From contig JAQSEB010000165.1 in NCBI GenBank assembly GCA_030063045.1, positions 186,001 to 250,000 on the forward strand: a stretch of DNA of 64,000 nucleotides, written 5' to 3'. Positions 1 through 10,335 of the stretch are shown here, piece after piece. The stretch's first letter is position 1. Each line of letters starts with the position of its first letter. The notes under the pieces are model-generated. The model ran no database searches. It worked only from the letters and a program-made list of their open reading frames with translations, and was not told where the DNA came from. Position numbers and translations under genes: made by a program. This DNA is from Pratylenchus scribneri (lineage: Eukaryota; Nematoda; Chromadorea; Rhabditida; Pratylenchidae).

Positions 1-2829
1 GACCGCGGTACAAGCACACGACGCGGATCGAACCTGGAAAATTGCCTGAAAGGATGGTTAAAAGTTTAATTATGGTTTGCGTTTGGCCAAAATTGGAGGA
101 AGAAAAGGAGGTTTCCTCCATTTTCATCATTGATTTTTGATGGATTAAAATAATTGGGATATTTTTAGCAGGACATTTTATTAAGGGATGGCCTGCCAGC
201 ATGTTCCGATCGATTTCACTTCTACCTGGGTTCAGAATTTGTCTTCTGTGCCGGTAAGCTCCGGCAAAAACCAATTTTACTATTGATGGATGAGACCTAT
301 ATGAAATTGATAATGTGGTGCTGTCAATACCGACATTGGAGTCAATTTGTTCGATAATTGTGTCCATTCCGAATCCCTCCCTAACAGCTGGAGGCAATTG
401 CATCAAATGGACCGAAAGTTGAAACTTATCGCCGGTTATGAGAATTTTCCTTAATAATTTGAAAGAATGCAGGGCTGATAAAAATTGCACCGTCGAGGCT
501 TGCCCTGCCTCGTCGAGTACTATGTGAGTGGTTGATGGTAGCAAACCAGCCAACTGTTCTACTAGAGAAAGGGTACAGAATATTATCCTTCTATTTTGAA
601 TGCTCAACAAAATACGGGCAATTTCCCCTTCCTTTTGATGTTTAGGAATACTTTTGAGGTATTGTTTAACTTTACTTTTCTCCTCTTTTTCCAAATGCTT
701 TTGCAATTCCGGAGCGGAAATTGCTGAAGCAAGTGTATGCTTGCTGATTGCCTCGACCTGCTCCTTGTATCTGGTCTTACCTGACCCTGAGAACAAGGCG
801 AGGAGGGGAATGTCCATCCCCTCGGCTTTCAATGCGCGCTCCATTTCGATCACCATCTTTATTACCGCAACGTTCAAAGGTGCGGCACAAATGATTTGGG
901 CATTTGGATCATTTTTCAAAATATACGCAATGATGACCATAAATGTGAAGGTTTTGCCACAGCCTGGTGGCGCTTGCATCCACACACATCTTGGCAGCTC
1001 ATCAAGTGCATAAATGGCCGTTTTCTGCTGATCCCCGGCTAAAATTTTTATGGCCCCCCCTTTTTGTATTATGTTTTCCCAAGTCAAAAATGGCTCTGGG
1101 TTTTCCTCGCTGGCCCCCAACAGTATTTGGACCAATTTACCCCTAGAGTTATCCTCATTTGCTATTTGTGTAAATGAATTTTGGACAAATTTTGCAACCC
1201 TTCCTTCGAGGGTTCTTACCGATTCCTTGGGCGTTAATTCAACATCGGCTTTTCCATCCCAGATTGCGTCAAAGTCGTCACTGGCATTATATTTGCGAGC
1301 CGATTGATAGAAAACCCGAAGTTTGGCTGAAAATGTGAACCCCGGATTCGATGGAAGCATTTCCACCGAATCAACAATGCCCATCCCACAAGGTTTTGCA
1401 TCCTCTTTATAGGCTATTTTCATGCTTACCGCCGTATCTTCCTGCCACATTTCTGCCATTTTGACAAGTTCGTTCTTTGTGCCCAGATAGTGCACAAATT
1501 CCATTCGGAACATATCTGACCGGCCATCATTTTCATCCATAATAATAGTTGGCCTGGTTTTGATTGTCCATTGTTCCATTTTTCCTTCTTCTTTGTCAAT
1601 GCAAGCAGCTAAAGCAGCTGCCATTGCTTGTTCACCCAATTTGGCCTCCTGGATATCTGAAAATGGGTAAGTGTAATCTTTTGCCAAATTCTCAACCGCT
1701 ATGCAAACATGAGGTTCATGAGCAAACCTTCCATTCCCATATTTACTTTTAAAGGGTAAAATGTATGAATTTGTGACTTTTAATTGACCGGGTCTAGTAA
1801 TTCTCACCATTTTACAACCCAAAACTTGACCAATTTTAAATCGACTTGTTGCAAAATCCATTTTTGCTTGCCTTTGAGTGATTCTTTGGCAGCATTTAAG
1901 CATGGGTGCAGCAATGGTTATTGACTGCACTCTTTTCTTCAGTTTGTCAAAATTTACCTCAGTAATGACACAAACCGATTCATATGTTTTTCCCTGAATG
2001 ATATTTCCCATTTCTAATACCTCTCCGGATTCCCTAATCCTTCCAACGTGGATCCAGTCTTTGGGGGATTCCAACTTACTGAAAGTTTTTACCATAATTA
2101 TGTCACCTAGTTCAAGCCTTTTTACTCTGTCCAAAACTCTCATGAAGTATGGCCATCCTTCTGGCCGACCACCGACTGGGCACACAATTACCTGTTCTTC
2201 ACCAGTCTGACAAACCAGATAAGGAATATCACCTTCTTCCTTTCTGACATTTCCACCTTGATCATCATAATCTTCATATTCTGAATCAGAATCCTCTGAT
2301 TCAGTTACCTCCGCTGTATCAAATTCTTTATTCCGAATATTAACTTGTTTTGTTGGCTCTTGAGCCATATTATTCTCCTTTTCCTTTTGTTCACCTGAAA
2401 TTGGATTAGCTTGGTTTATTGGCTCGTGAGCCATTCCTTCCTTTTCCACTTCCTTTTCCACATCCATTGGTTCTCCTCCACCCAAATTTTCCAAATTAGC
2501 TTGATTTGTTGGCTCGTGAGCCGTTTTTTCTTCCTCCCCGGTTTCCATTTCCTCAACCATTTCTATACCTGACAACTCGTCCTCAACTTTCTTCAATTCG
2601 GCCTCATCCACAACTACCGGGCCATCGAGTATATCCTCCACATTGTCCTTGCTTGTTGGCTGCTCTTCGCCTTCTTCTTCTTCCAAGACGGCCTGACTTG
2701 TTGGAGGGTCTTCTTCCACATTCGCAGGATTTGCCAAAGGTTCTTCATCCACAATATCCTGATTTGCCGGCAGGAATTGTCCACTTTTTGACCGAGAACG
2801 CTTTGTCAGCCAATTTTTCTTCTTTCCTG
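1..2829 (-). CDS. UPF1-like superfamily 1 helicase, intronless, 3' end beyond window
   Basis: On the minus strand a single reading frame starts with ATG at 2829 (peptide begins MPGKKKNWLTKRS) and stays open to position 1, so at least 943 residues are present and the C-terminus lies outside. The first 190 residues are acidic and low-complexity, with degenerate repeats of the type AHEPTNQAN. The helicase core shows motif I APPGCGKTFT (near 945-975), motif II DEAGQAS (near 500), motif III GDKFQL and motif IV-like SYRSHPS (near 290), the set expected for DNA2/NAM7/UPF1-type ATPases that unwind or remodel nucleic acid. The absence of introns contrasts with every cellular gene in the window and suggests a mobile-element or retrocopied origin. 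Three of the hairpin motifs found in the neighbouring retroelement also lie in this ORF (2355, 2421, 2511). A cellular ERI-6/7- or MOV10-like role is possible but not shown. Confidence 0.82.
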
Positions 2830-4134
2830 GCATTGCTTTCACTTCAATCCAGTATTCAATTCACAAAATTGCTTGTTTTTTTTGATAGCTTAGGGAAAAT
2901 TTATTAAAATAATAATTAAAATGAAAGGAAATTTAGAGAAATTCTAAGTCTAGGCAAAGGGACGCCAACAGATTACTGTTGGTTGCTGTAGGGGAGAAGA
3001 AAAATGAGAAAAACAGAGGTTGCCCATTGTCCAAGCCAACGCCAGGAGGTGAATGAATGAATGAATGAATGGCGAAGATTGCCTCGGCCTTTCCCAAGCC
3101 TGCCCTAGGGGCGGGGAAAATCAACCGACGCCCACTTAGGAAGAGTCCGTTGTAAACATATTTTTAATATTTTCCCCTTAATGCATTTTTCCTATTTATG
3201 GGCCATAGAGCATCCCATCGGTGTGAACAGGATGGGAAAGGACGATAACAATCTTTGCCTCCAACAAAGGAAAATGGCAAGCCACAGCCAAGCCATTTTG
3301 AATCGTTCTGGGCACATTTGGATTGAATAAATTAAAAGGGAATGGAAAGAAAAACGTATTCGAGGGAAAGAAAATGACCCGACTTCAAAACTGGCCCTCT
3401 ATGGGCTTTAAAGAATTGTTAATGGGATGTTATTGCTGGATTGCCCTTTTCTTATGGAGTATTTTGAATCCAAGATCTTTGATCAACTGTGATTTGATGT
3501 AAAATTATTGTCAAAAAAATGAAATTGCCCCAATTATGCCTTTTTCGCCTGCTTTTTTGGTTTTCTTGATTTATTACTTCCCTCAAATCCATCAAATTTT
3601 CCTCCGCTCGAAGCAATGCAATCAGTGTTCTCGTAGATTTTCTTGGCTTGAGGCTACATTCACTCCAAAGACAGATTCGCAACATTCAATTACCAAAATT
3701 CTCTTAACTTTGAACCCTTTCAACACCATAGAATTTTAACTAAATGGGTCTATCTTTAGCTTAAAATGTAAAGAAGAGTCAAGAGTATATATGTTATTCC
3801 CGCAATGTGTCAGCATTCGAGAATTAAGAAGATATTATAAAATAATGAAGCACCATTTATAGTATTTTCCAAAATTAATTTATTCCTTTATTTCCAATAA
3901 AAAAATTTATTATCGTAAATTTCGCCTTGATATATTCGCTCTTGAGCGATTTTTCCAATTTTCTTAAATTAAGCAAGAGGAATGATGAATTTGAAATTCA
4001 TCTGATATTCATTTCTCCCAAACTTAAATTTTCACAACTCGAAAAAAAATTTGATTTTCTTTGTTTTCTGAATTTTATTTACTTTCCAACATTTTCTAAT
4101 AAAATTTTGAATTTTTCAGAATGAAAATTAAAAG
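2830..4134. other. Intergenic region between helicase and DPH3-like remnant
   Basis: No convincing gene is visible. The region upstream of the helicase ATG is AT-rich, followed by a moderately GC-rich stretch (2960-3130) containing about five GAAT units and a possible acceptor (CCTACAG on the minus strand near 2990). One hairpin/CAAG motif lies at 3936-3949. Confidence 0.5.
3936..3949 (-). repeat. Hairpin/CAAG motif, intergenic copy
   Basis: TCGCTCTTGAGCGA on the plus strand, with CTTG 10 bases to its left. It lies in non-coding DNA 1.8 kb beyond the pol stop, so it is not explained by a protein repeat. Confidence 0.8.
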
Positions 4135-4448
4135 TTTGAGTTCGATAATGAACATCAAAATTATTGCCCATGTGCCACCAAATCAGTGAGTTTTACTTAT
4201 TTCTTATTTTAATTTATTAATTTACATGTTAAGATTCGAGATAACTAAAGAACAGTTGGAAGGTGGCAAAGGCGTTGCTATATGCCCCAGCTGCTTTGTG
4301 ATGGGTAATCATTCTTGAAATCATCTAATAATATCCCAAATTTTCAGTTCGCTTCATTTATGACATGGAACAATTCTGCAAGCTGGAGACAATCAAAGTT
4401 GAACCGGCTCCGTTGACCACTACTTGGGCCACACTATGGACTCAATAA
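4135..4448 (+). pseudogene. DPH3-like CSL zinc-finger remnant
   Basis: Three exon-like pieces match the DPH3/KTI11 family, the small iron/zinc protein that feeds electrons to diphthamide synthesis and Elongator. Piece 1 (about 4135-4185) reads FEFDNEHQNYCPCATKS and carries the first CxC ligand pair. Piece 2 (about 4235-4303) reads FEITKEQLEGGKGVAICPSC and holds the second CxxC. Piece 3 (4348-4448) encodes VRFIYDMEQFCKLET and ends at a TAA. Pieces 2 and 3 join in frame with normal GT-AG ends. Pieces 1 and 2 do not join in any frame I can find, and no N-terminal exon with an ATG is visible upstream. The gene therefore looks truncated or broken, although a missed short exon is possible. The four metal ligands themselves are intact. 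Confidence 0.5.
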
Positions 4449-4888
4449 AGAGGTTTATAATTCATATGGCACATTTTACACAAATTCTAATTTTCCAAAA
4501 ATATAAAATTTAGTTTTTACCGCCCGAAATTAGTATCAAAAAAATTTCCATGGATTAATTAAACCATATGAATGAACGATTGATTCTAATCCTCAAAAAT
4601 TATCATATTTAAGTTCAAATTTAAGTTTTATGGGAATCAATTTTGCATTTTTTTAGGCCTAAATTTATTAATTATCTTCACTTTTTTTAGCTTCCATAAA
4701 CAATGGTCGGTATAAAACAAGACCATGAACAGGATTCGTTGATGGTCGGCGTTGAGGATGGCATTGTGGCGGGTATTTCTTGAATAATTTGCAATGGCGA
4801 GCAAAGGCCACCAACTCTTCAAGTGGAACATCCAAATTAAAGGTTTTTGACTTGAATTAATTCAATTTTGAAAAAAAAATGATTTAAA

Positions 4889-5415
4889 ATGATAATTTTC
4901 ATGGTCGATGGACAGCAAATGATCTCAGCGCAAAGATTGCGTGAGACATTGGTGGAATTGCAGCAAATCTGGCTGAAAGAATACAAACAGAGCAGAGAGA
5001 AAATGTTGGTTGAACTCACCGAAAAGGTTTCAATTTTAAATTATTTATTGGATGTAAATATTGTTTTTAACTTCATCGAGAATATTTGACCGATGTGCAA
5101 AGGAAACGTACTGAATTCATGGCCAAATGAAGGGTCGAAATGGAGGCAGAAAGGTTCAAAAAAAATACTTATTTGGTCTAAATTTACACAATTCTAATTA
5201 GATTGAGACAAGAAGAGGTCTTTCAACATCGATTGCAAGAAGAAACAATGGTGCTGGGAATGCGAACAGGAGGCCATTTATCATTGTTGAGGTCCATGTT
5301 GAAGTTCAAATAATATATTAATTCTTTTCTCTTATCCTTATTAATGAATAAAATTGCAGGTGTTCTGGATCGACCGATGCCCATAATCCGAGATGCCATG
5401 TTCTGCATCACATGA
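4889..5415 (+). pseudogene. Coiled-coil gene fragment with in-frame stop
   Basis: A stretch reading MVDGQQMISAQRLRETLVEL and onward (4904-5030) ends at a plausible donor. A second piece (5088-5157) has a TGA after FMAK and continues in frame as RVEMEAER. A third piece from 5203 reads LRQEEVFQHRLQEE. The composition is rich in Q, E, R and L, as in a coiled coil. I do not recognise the family. The internal stop and lack of a clear start suggest a degraded gene next to the retroelement. Confidence 0.3.
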
Positions 5416-5429
5416 CAATTTTCAACAAA

Positions 5430-5743
5430 AATAAGTGCAAAGGAGAGTGCATAATTTTAATTAAATAATATTAATTAAATCCAATAAAAAATAATTCATT
5501 TGATTCATTTTATTAAATATTTTCCATTTTATTGAATAAAGAATTGAATTTTTGATCCATTGTCGTTCAGAAATATTTTGGTAGGCATAAATTTTGTGTA
5601 ATTTTCAATTTCCACCAAAAAAATTAAAATGTTCGTTTCTTTTTTTTAGTCAGTGTTCAATTTCCATCATCAAACACAATTCTTATATTTTTACATTAAT
5701 TATTTCTTGTTTTTCAGGCTCTTGAGCCTTTCTCCGTCCCTTT
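5430..5743. other. AT-rich 3' flank of the retroelement
   Basis: Very AT-rich sequence between the coiled-coil remnant and the pol stop codon. It contains one hairpin/CAAG motif at 5716-5729, 15 bases past the pol stop. I searched by eye for a long terminal repeat matching sequence upstream of gag and saw none. Confidence 0.4.
5716..5729 (-). repeat. Hairpin/CAAG motif just 3' of pol
   Basis: AGGCTCTTGAGCCT on the plus strand. With its flanks it matches the copy at 14649 over about 30 nt, so the coding part of the retroelement is bracketed by two near-identical copies. Confidence 0.82.
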
Positions 5744-8700
5744 TTAATCTAAATATCGCGCAGGTTTTGAAAGCTTCTCCCTAGCCCTAAATTGATACTT
5801 TGTATTTGATCTTGGCTGGTTCTCAATTTCTGGAACCGGTTCTGGAATGTTTAGTTCGACTTCTTCTACTTCCTCTACCACTATTCCTTCACTAATAGGC
5901 TCAGCTTCTTTTACCTTTTCTATAACTTTTTCTTTACTATTGTGCGTAAAACCTGGTATTCCTACTATTTCTTCCGCTTCAGCTTGATGCAGGGATTCTT
6001 CCTCATCCTCGGGAAGGACCGGTACTGTGCAGGCAGGTCCTGTATACTCGAAGCACTTTTTGATTTGATTCATATGTACAACGCGCGGATTTGATTGCGG
6101 CGATAAGCAACTTATTACTGTGACTTTTACACCTTCGATGGCAATTACTCTATAGATTCCCTTCCATGGTAGATGGAATTTCTTAGAAGTTCCAGGCTTA
6201 CCATCGTAATTACGTAGTAGTACCCTATCTCCTATTCTAATTGCCTGTGTCTTTACTTTCTTGTCATATCTCAATTTTGCCTCCTTTTGAGCATTTTCAA
6301 TAGCCTCTGCCGCAAAGGTCCATGCATTTTTTAATGAAGAAACTAATTTTTCTTTAAATTCATCCCCTTCTTTAATTTCACTTGTTTTACGGACTCTTGA
6401 GTCCAATACTTGGTCTATCGCAAAGATTGGGTCTCTCCCATACATAAGGAAGAAAGGGGTCTCCCCTGTAGAAACGTGTACTGATGTATTGTAACAGAAT
6501 GAGGCACAACTTAAAAATTCGTCAAAATCTGGATGTTCCTTTGAAATGTATTTTGATAGGATATTGTGAAAAGTTCTGAACGTTCTTTCCGTTACTGAAT
6601 TTCCCTGGGACCAATGGGGAATGGAATATGTTTTGCCTATGTATAATAATGAACATAAGTCACGGAAAAATCCGGAAGTAAATGCTGTGCCGCAATCGGT
6701 TATGATTTCGGTGCATCCACCGTATTTCAAATAACAGTTTTCTAAGTAAGCTCTAGCGATAGTTCTGCCCTTTGCGTCTGGAATTGCTACGGATATAACG
6801 TACTTGGTGAACCAACATATGATGTTTAGAATGTACTTATTTCCCCGGGCTGTAGTTGGGAATGGACCCGCCAAGTCCATTCCAATTTTGGCAAACAGAG
6901 TATTTGTGGGAACAGATTGCATTTCTGCCCTATTCGCTGGTGTCGGATTGTTTCGCAATTGGCAAGTGATGCATTGTTTTACCCACATGGTTATGTCCCT
7001 ATGCATTTGTGGCCAAAAATATTTGCAACATTTCTTGAATGTTTTCCTTATACTCATGTGACCGCCACCAAATGGCGAATTATGAAGGGACTCAAATATT
7101 AATGTCCTTAATGAAAGTGGAACATAAATTCTGGGATTTCGCCCTTCCTTTTTGAAATACAGTATTCCCGAATTTAATATTAGGTTTCCTGCTTGAATGG
7201 CAAATTCCTCTTCTTCATTCTCAGTAAAACCTTCTGGCATTTCACCTTTTTCCAAAAACTTAATGAAAGCCGCTGCCTCTGGATCATTACTTTGCTCTAA
7301 AGCAAGATTAATCTCATATGTTCCTCCATCTTCGTGTCTTAATGTTATTGAGTTTACAAATGGGTCAAAAACTACCCGGGAGGACGGATTAATGGCTAAA
7401 CACACGGGAAATTCCACAATATCTTCCAGCTCCTTTAAATTTTGTACTTCCTCAATTGGAATTTCCTCCGCATCCCTTGAGAGGGCATCAGCTAATGTGT
7501 TATGTTTACCCGAAATATGCACTATTTTTATTTGATAGTTTTGTAATTCTATCAGCCATCTTGCTAAATTGGGATGAGTATCTGCTTTTCTTAGTAAATA
7601 TGCTAGAGGTTTATGATCAGTGTGAAGTTCTATATCAGACATAAAGATAAATGAACTAAATTCCCTTAGGGCATAGATTATAGCACACAGCTCAACTTGG
7701 ACAGGAGGCCATTTACGCTCTGAGGCCGATAAAGTCCGACTGCAATATGAGATCGCCGAAAATGTATTACTATTTTCTTTCTTTTGCATCAATACACCAC
7801 CCAAACCAACTAACGAAGCATCAGTGAAAATATGAAATGGTTTATCATAGTCTGGAAATATTAAATTCGGCGCTTGAGAAAGTAATTCTTTTATTAATTC
7901 AAAAGCATTTTGTTGCTCTTTGTTCCATTCAAACTTGTTTTCTTGCCTCGTGAGGCATTGTAGAGGTTCAACCACAGTTGAAAAATTGGCAATGTGCCTT
8001 CTATAAAAGCCGACTTTTCCTAAAACTCTTTTTACCTCTCTCACTGTTTTAGGAACAGGCAAATCCTTAATTAATTCAATTCTGCTTAGACTTGGCTTAT
8101 AGCCTTCGGCTGTCAATGTGAAGCCCAGAAAATTCATTTCGGTGGTTGCAAATTTGCATTTCTTTGGACTAAGCTTTAAATTATATGTTCTAAACCTTCC
8201 CAATACTGTCCTCAACGCTTTGAGGTGCTCAGCAAAGGTGCCATCCTTGGTGAAAATGAGAATATCGTCCACATATGATATTGCACAATCCTCCAATCCG
8301 CTCAAAACAATGGCCATTGCTCGGGAAAACGCTGCGGTTGCATTTTTCATTCCAAATGGCATATATAGCATTTGGTAAATTTTGTCTTCTGTGATGACTC
8401 CACATTTCCTGGATGTGTCGTCTGTGAGCCGTATTTGAAGATAGCCACTGGACAGATCTAATGCACTATAATATTTACAATTTCCCACTTTCTCCATGAT
8501 TACATCCAAACGAGGGAGAGGGTACCTATCTGGGACAGTCACTTCATTTAATTTTCTAAAATCCAAACATGGTCTCATTCCTCCATCTTTCTTTAAGACT
8601 GGTACAAATGGGGTAACCCAGGGAGTATCAGACTCAACCATGACCCCTGAGGCTAGAAGTTTTTCTATATGTTTTCGCAATTCGTCCCTATATTTGTGTG

Positions 8701-8842
8701 GCATTCTCCTTGGTGGTGAGAAGACTGGTTCCTCTGTGGTCGTCTCAATGCTATGCTCTGCTGCTGTGAACGAGCCCAAATCGTATTGGCTATGGCTAAA
8801 CACATCATCAAATTCTTGAATTAATTCTTTGAGGGCTTCCAA
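5744..8842 (-). CDS. pol: Pol: reverse transcriptase, RNase H, integrase
   Basis: The 1032-codon frame carries a gypsy-type RT (DLSSGYLQ, MPFGMKNA, active site YVDD near residue 190). RNase H follows (FTDASLVGLGG, TDHKPLAYLL), then integrase with an HHCC zinc finger (HNSPFGGGH and QCITCQ) and the catalytic D, D and E in GMDLAGPF, ITDCGTAF and QGNSVTERTF. All expected catalytic residues are visible, so the enzyme set may be functional: it would copy element RNA to DNA and insert it into the genome. The listed start is a TTG and is unlikely to be used. The frame overlaps the end of the preceding ORF by about 45 nt in the -1 frame, as expected for a frameshift-produced Pol, but no classical X-XXY-YYZ slippery heptamer is obvious. 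The C-terminal 90 residues are acidic and low-complexity, with no chromodomain seen. Confidence 0.93.
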   Translation of the reverse strand: MEALKELIQEFDDVFSHSQYDLGSFTAAEHSIETTTEEPVFSPPRRMPHKYRDELRKHIEKLLASGVMVESDTPWVTPFVPVLKKDGGMRPCLDFRKLNEVTVPDRYPLPRLDVIMEKVGNCKYYSALDLSSGYLQIRLTDDTSRKCGVITEDKIYQMLYMPFGMKNATAAFSRAMAIVLSGLEDCAISYVDDILIFTKDGTFAEHLKALRTVLGRFRTYNLKLSPKKCKFATTEMNFLGFTLTAEGYKPSLSRIELIKDLPVPKTVREVKRVLGKVGFYRRHIANFSTVVEPLQCLTRQENKFEWNKEQQNAFELIKELLSQAPNLIFPDYDKPFHIFTDASLVGLGGVLMQKKENSNTFSAISYCSRTLSASERKWPPVQVELCAIIYALREFSSFIFMSDIELHTDHKPLAYLLRKADTHPNLARWLIELQNYQIKIVHISGKHNTLADALSRDAEEIPIEEVQNLKELEDIVEFPVCLAINPSSRVVFDPFVNSITLRHEDGGTYEINLALEQSNDPEAAAFIKFLEKGEMPEGFTENEEEEFAIQAGNLILNSGILYFKKEGRNPRIYVPLSLRTLIFESLHNSPFGGGHMSIRKTFKKCCKYFWPQMHRDITMWVKQCITCQLRNNPTPANRAEMQSVPTNTLFAKIGMDLAGPFPTTARGNKYILNIICWFTKYVISVAIPDAKGRTIARAYLENCYLKYGGCTEIITDCGTAFTSGFFRDLCSLLYIGKTYSIPHWSQGNSVTERTFRTFHNILSKYISKEHPDFDEFLSCASFCYNTSVHVSTGETPFFLMYGRDPIFAIDQVLDSRVRKTSEIKEGDEFKEKLVSSLKNAWTFAAEAIENAQKEAKLRYDKKVKTQAIRIGDRVLLRNYDGKPGTSKKFHLPWKGIYRVIAIEGVKVTVISCLSPQSNPRVVHMNQIKKCFEYTGPACTVPVLPEDEEESLHQAEAEEIVGIPGFTHNSKEKVIEKVKEAEPISEGIVVEEVEEVELNIPEPVPEIENQPRSNTKYQFRAREKLSKPARYLD

Positions 8843-8853
8843 GTCTTCCCCCT

Positions 8854-10332
8854 TTACTGAGCTTTCCGAAAATCCACCTTGAAGGTGGGATCATATTCTG
8901 CTTGGTTATTGTCACCCATATAATTAACTTCCTGCTCTTCTGACAAAATCCCATCTCTTTCTTCGATCTCATTTAATAAGACTAAATGTGTTCCTTTATA
9001 GATTATTTTTGGCACATTTGTTGGATTGATTAATAAAAGCTTGATTTTTCCCTCTTGAGGGGTGCAGACTGAACTAATTGTGGCAATTTGGGCTATTGCC
9101 AAATTTTCTTCGACATTTTGCACAACCAGATCTTTACTTGGCGTTACTAGCGATTCTACTAGTGCATCTACAATCATTTGACAATTAGCTGGGATTGTGA
9201 AGTTTTCGACCGCAGCTGCTCTTACATTATAAATTAATTTTTGATTTTCAGCTCCTAATTCCATTGCTGTATTTCCAATCATTAATTCCTTATTTTTAAA
9301 GTCGAAGGTTAATTTTGGCATTTCCTTCAGGGCATCACAGCCCAACAATATTTCATAATTTGTGGTGTTGAATTTTGCGTTTTCAATGGAGTAAATGGTA
9401 ATTGGTCTTATTATGCCAGCTATTTCTAGGTTTACTATGGCTTTCCTTTTGAATTTAATGACATGGCCAGAGGCACTAGTTGCCTCCATGTCAGCTGGAG
9501 TAGATGGACAACCCAAAATATTAAACACATATTCAGGTGCCACGGACACACTTGCCCCTGTGTCCAATAAACAATTCATTTGTAAATGATTTATTTTTAC
9601 TGAGACAATTGCTGAATTTGCTCTGAATGAATTTATGCGTGCTTTTACAAGAAATTTTGTTTCACTGCTTGATTGTATGCTCGTGAGCACTCCTTCCACT
9701 ACCTGTGCAACGGGAGGACGAATTTTGAATTGGACTATTCCTAATTTTGATAATAGGTCGCAACCAATAATTATATCAAAATCCTCAAAGCTGAGCTGCT
9801 TTTCATCCACAAATGTAATCGGATGTATTACCGCCTCATTATTTTCAAACCTCCATTTTACTTTCATTTTACCTATCACGGTCAATTCACAACCGGCCAA
9901 AAATGTTCCTAACTTTTCCCCACCTACTGATGGGCTAAATCGAGATTTAGAATTACTAATTAGCTCAGCCAAGGAATAGGGAGCAATAGAAATGTCCGAA
10001 CCTGTGTCCATCAAAGCAGTGAAGCCAACTCCATTAATCTCGCATCTTTGCAATAATAACCCATACTTTTTAGGTCTTACTCTCAGCATATTGATTTGAG
10101 GCCTTTGTACAATGCTAGAATCATTGGATGCTATTGAGTCATTATTCTGCAAAGTGTTATCAAGAAAATCCCATTCAGATTCTTCCTCGCAAATGAATCT
10201 GTCCCATCCATCTTCACCAATTTTCTCAATCCGAACATTTGGTGTGTATTGTTCTTTGGTATCTCCTTCTTCTTTTGACCATTTGCTCACTAGCAGTATA
10301 TCATTACCGTCACTATCTGTTGTCCATTTGGC
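8854..10332 (-). CDS. Tandem aspartic protease ORF (two DTG units)
   Basis: This frame continues directly from the TGA at 10333-10335 and ends at a TAA at 8854. It contains two retropepsin-like units. The first has TALMDTGSDISIAP near 10018 and the partner motif FDIIIGCDLL. The second has CLLDTGASVSVAP near 9575 and YEILLGCDAL. Both keep the DTG triad and the distal hydrophobic-hydrophobic-G motif, so both look like complete half-sites. No ATG lies near the start; the first possible initiator is a GTG at 10290, which favours expression by TGA readthrough from the upstream ORF. A further 120 residues follow the second unit before the -1 overlap with pol. Such enzymes process Gag and Pol polyproteins; why two more units are present is unknown. 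Confidence 0.85.
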   Translation of the reverse strand, partial: AKWTTDSDGNDILLVSKWSKEEGDTKEQYTPNVRIEKIGEDGWDRFICEEESEWDFLDNTLQNNDSIASNDSSIVQRPQINMLRVRPKKYGLLLQRCEINGVGFTALMDTGSDISIAPYSLAELISNSKSRFSPSVGGEKLGTFLAGCELTVIGKMKVKWRFENNEAVIHPITFVDEKQLSFEDFDIIIGCDLLSKLGIVQFKIRPPVAQVVEGVLTSIQSSSETKFLVKARINSFRANSAIVSVKINHLQMNCLLDTGASVSVAPEYVFNILGCPSTPADMEATSASGHVIKFKRKAIVNLEIAGIIRPITIYSIENAKFNTTNYEILLGCDALKEMPKLTFDFKNKELMIGNTAMELGAENQKLIYNVRAAAVENFTIPANCQMIVDALVESLVTPSKDLVVQNVEENLAIAQIATISSVCTPQEGKIKLLLINPTNVPKIIYKGTHLVLLNEIEERDGILSEEQEVNYMGDNNQAEYDPTFKVDFRKAQ

Positions 10333-10335
10333 TCA
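10333..10335 (-). other. In-frame TGA between ORF1 and protease ORF (possible readthrough stop)
   Basis: On the minus strand the codons read ATG TCA AGT TGA GCC AAA TGG ACA, and the frame after TGA is exactly that of the double-protease ORF. A single termination codon is the only interruption across about 1926 codons. Gammaretroviruses use stop readthrough at the gag-pol border, though with UAG. A point mutation is the alternative explanation. Confidence 0.75.

Noticed and set aside
493..513. Inverted repeat CGAGGC/GCCTCG in the helicase ORF
   Set aside because: It falls on codons of the conserved DEAGQAS motif, so coding constraint is enough to explain it.
7474..7485. CCCTTGAGAGGG as a further hairpin/CAAG copy
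   Set aside because: The loop is displaced and no CTTG lies at the expected spacing, so it was not counted.
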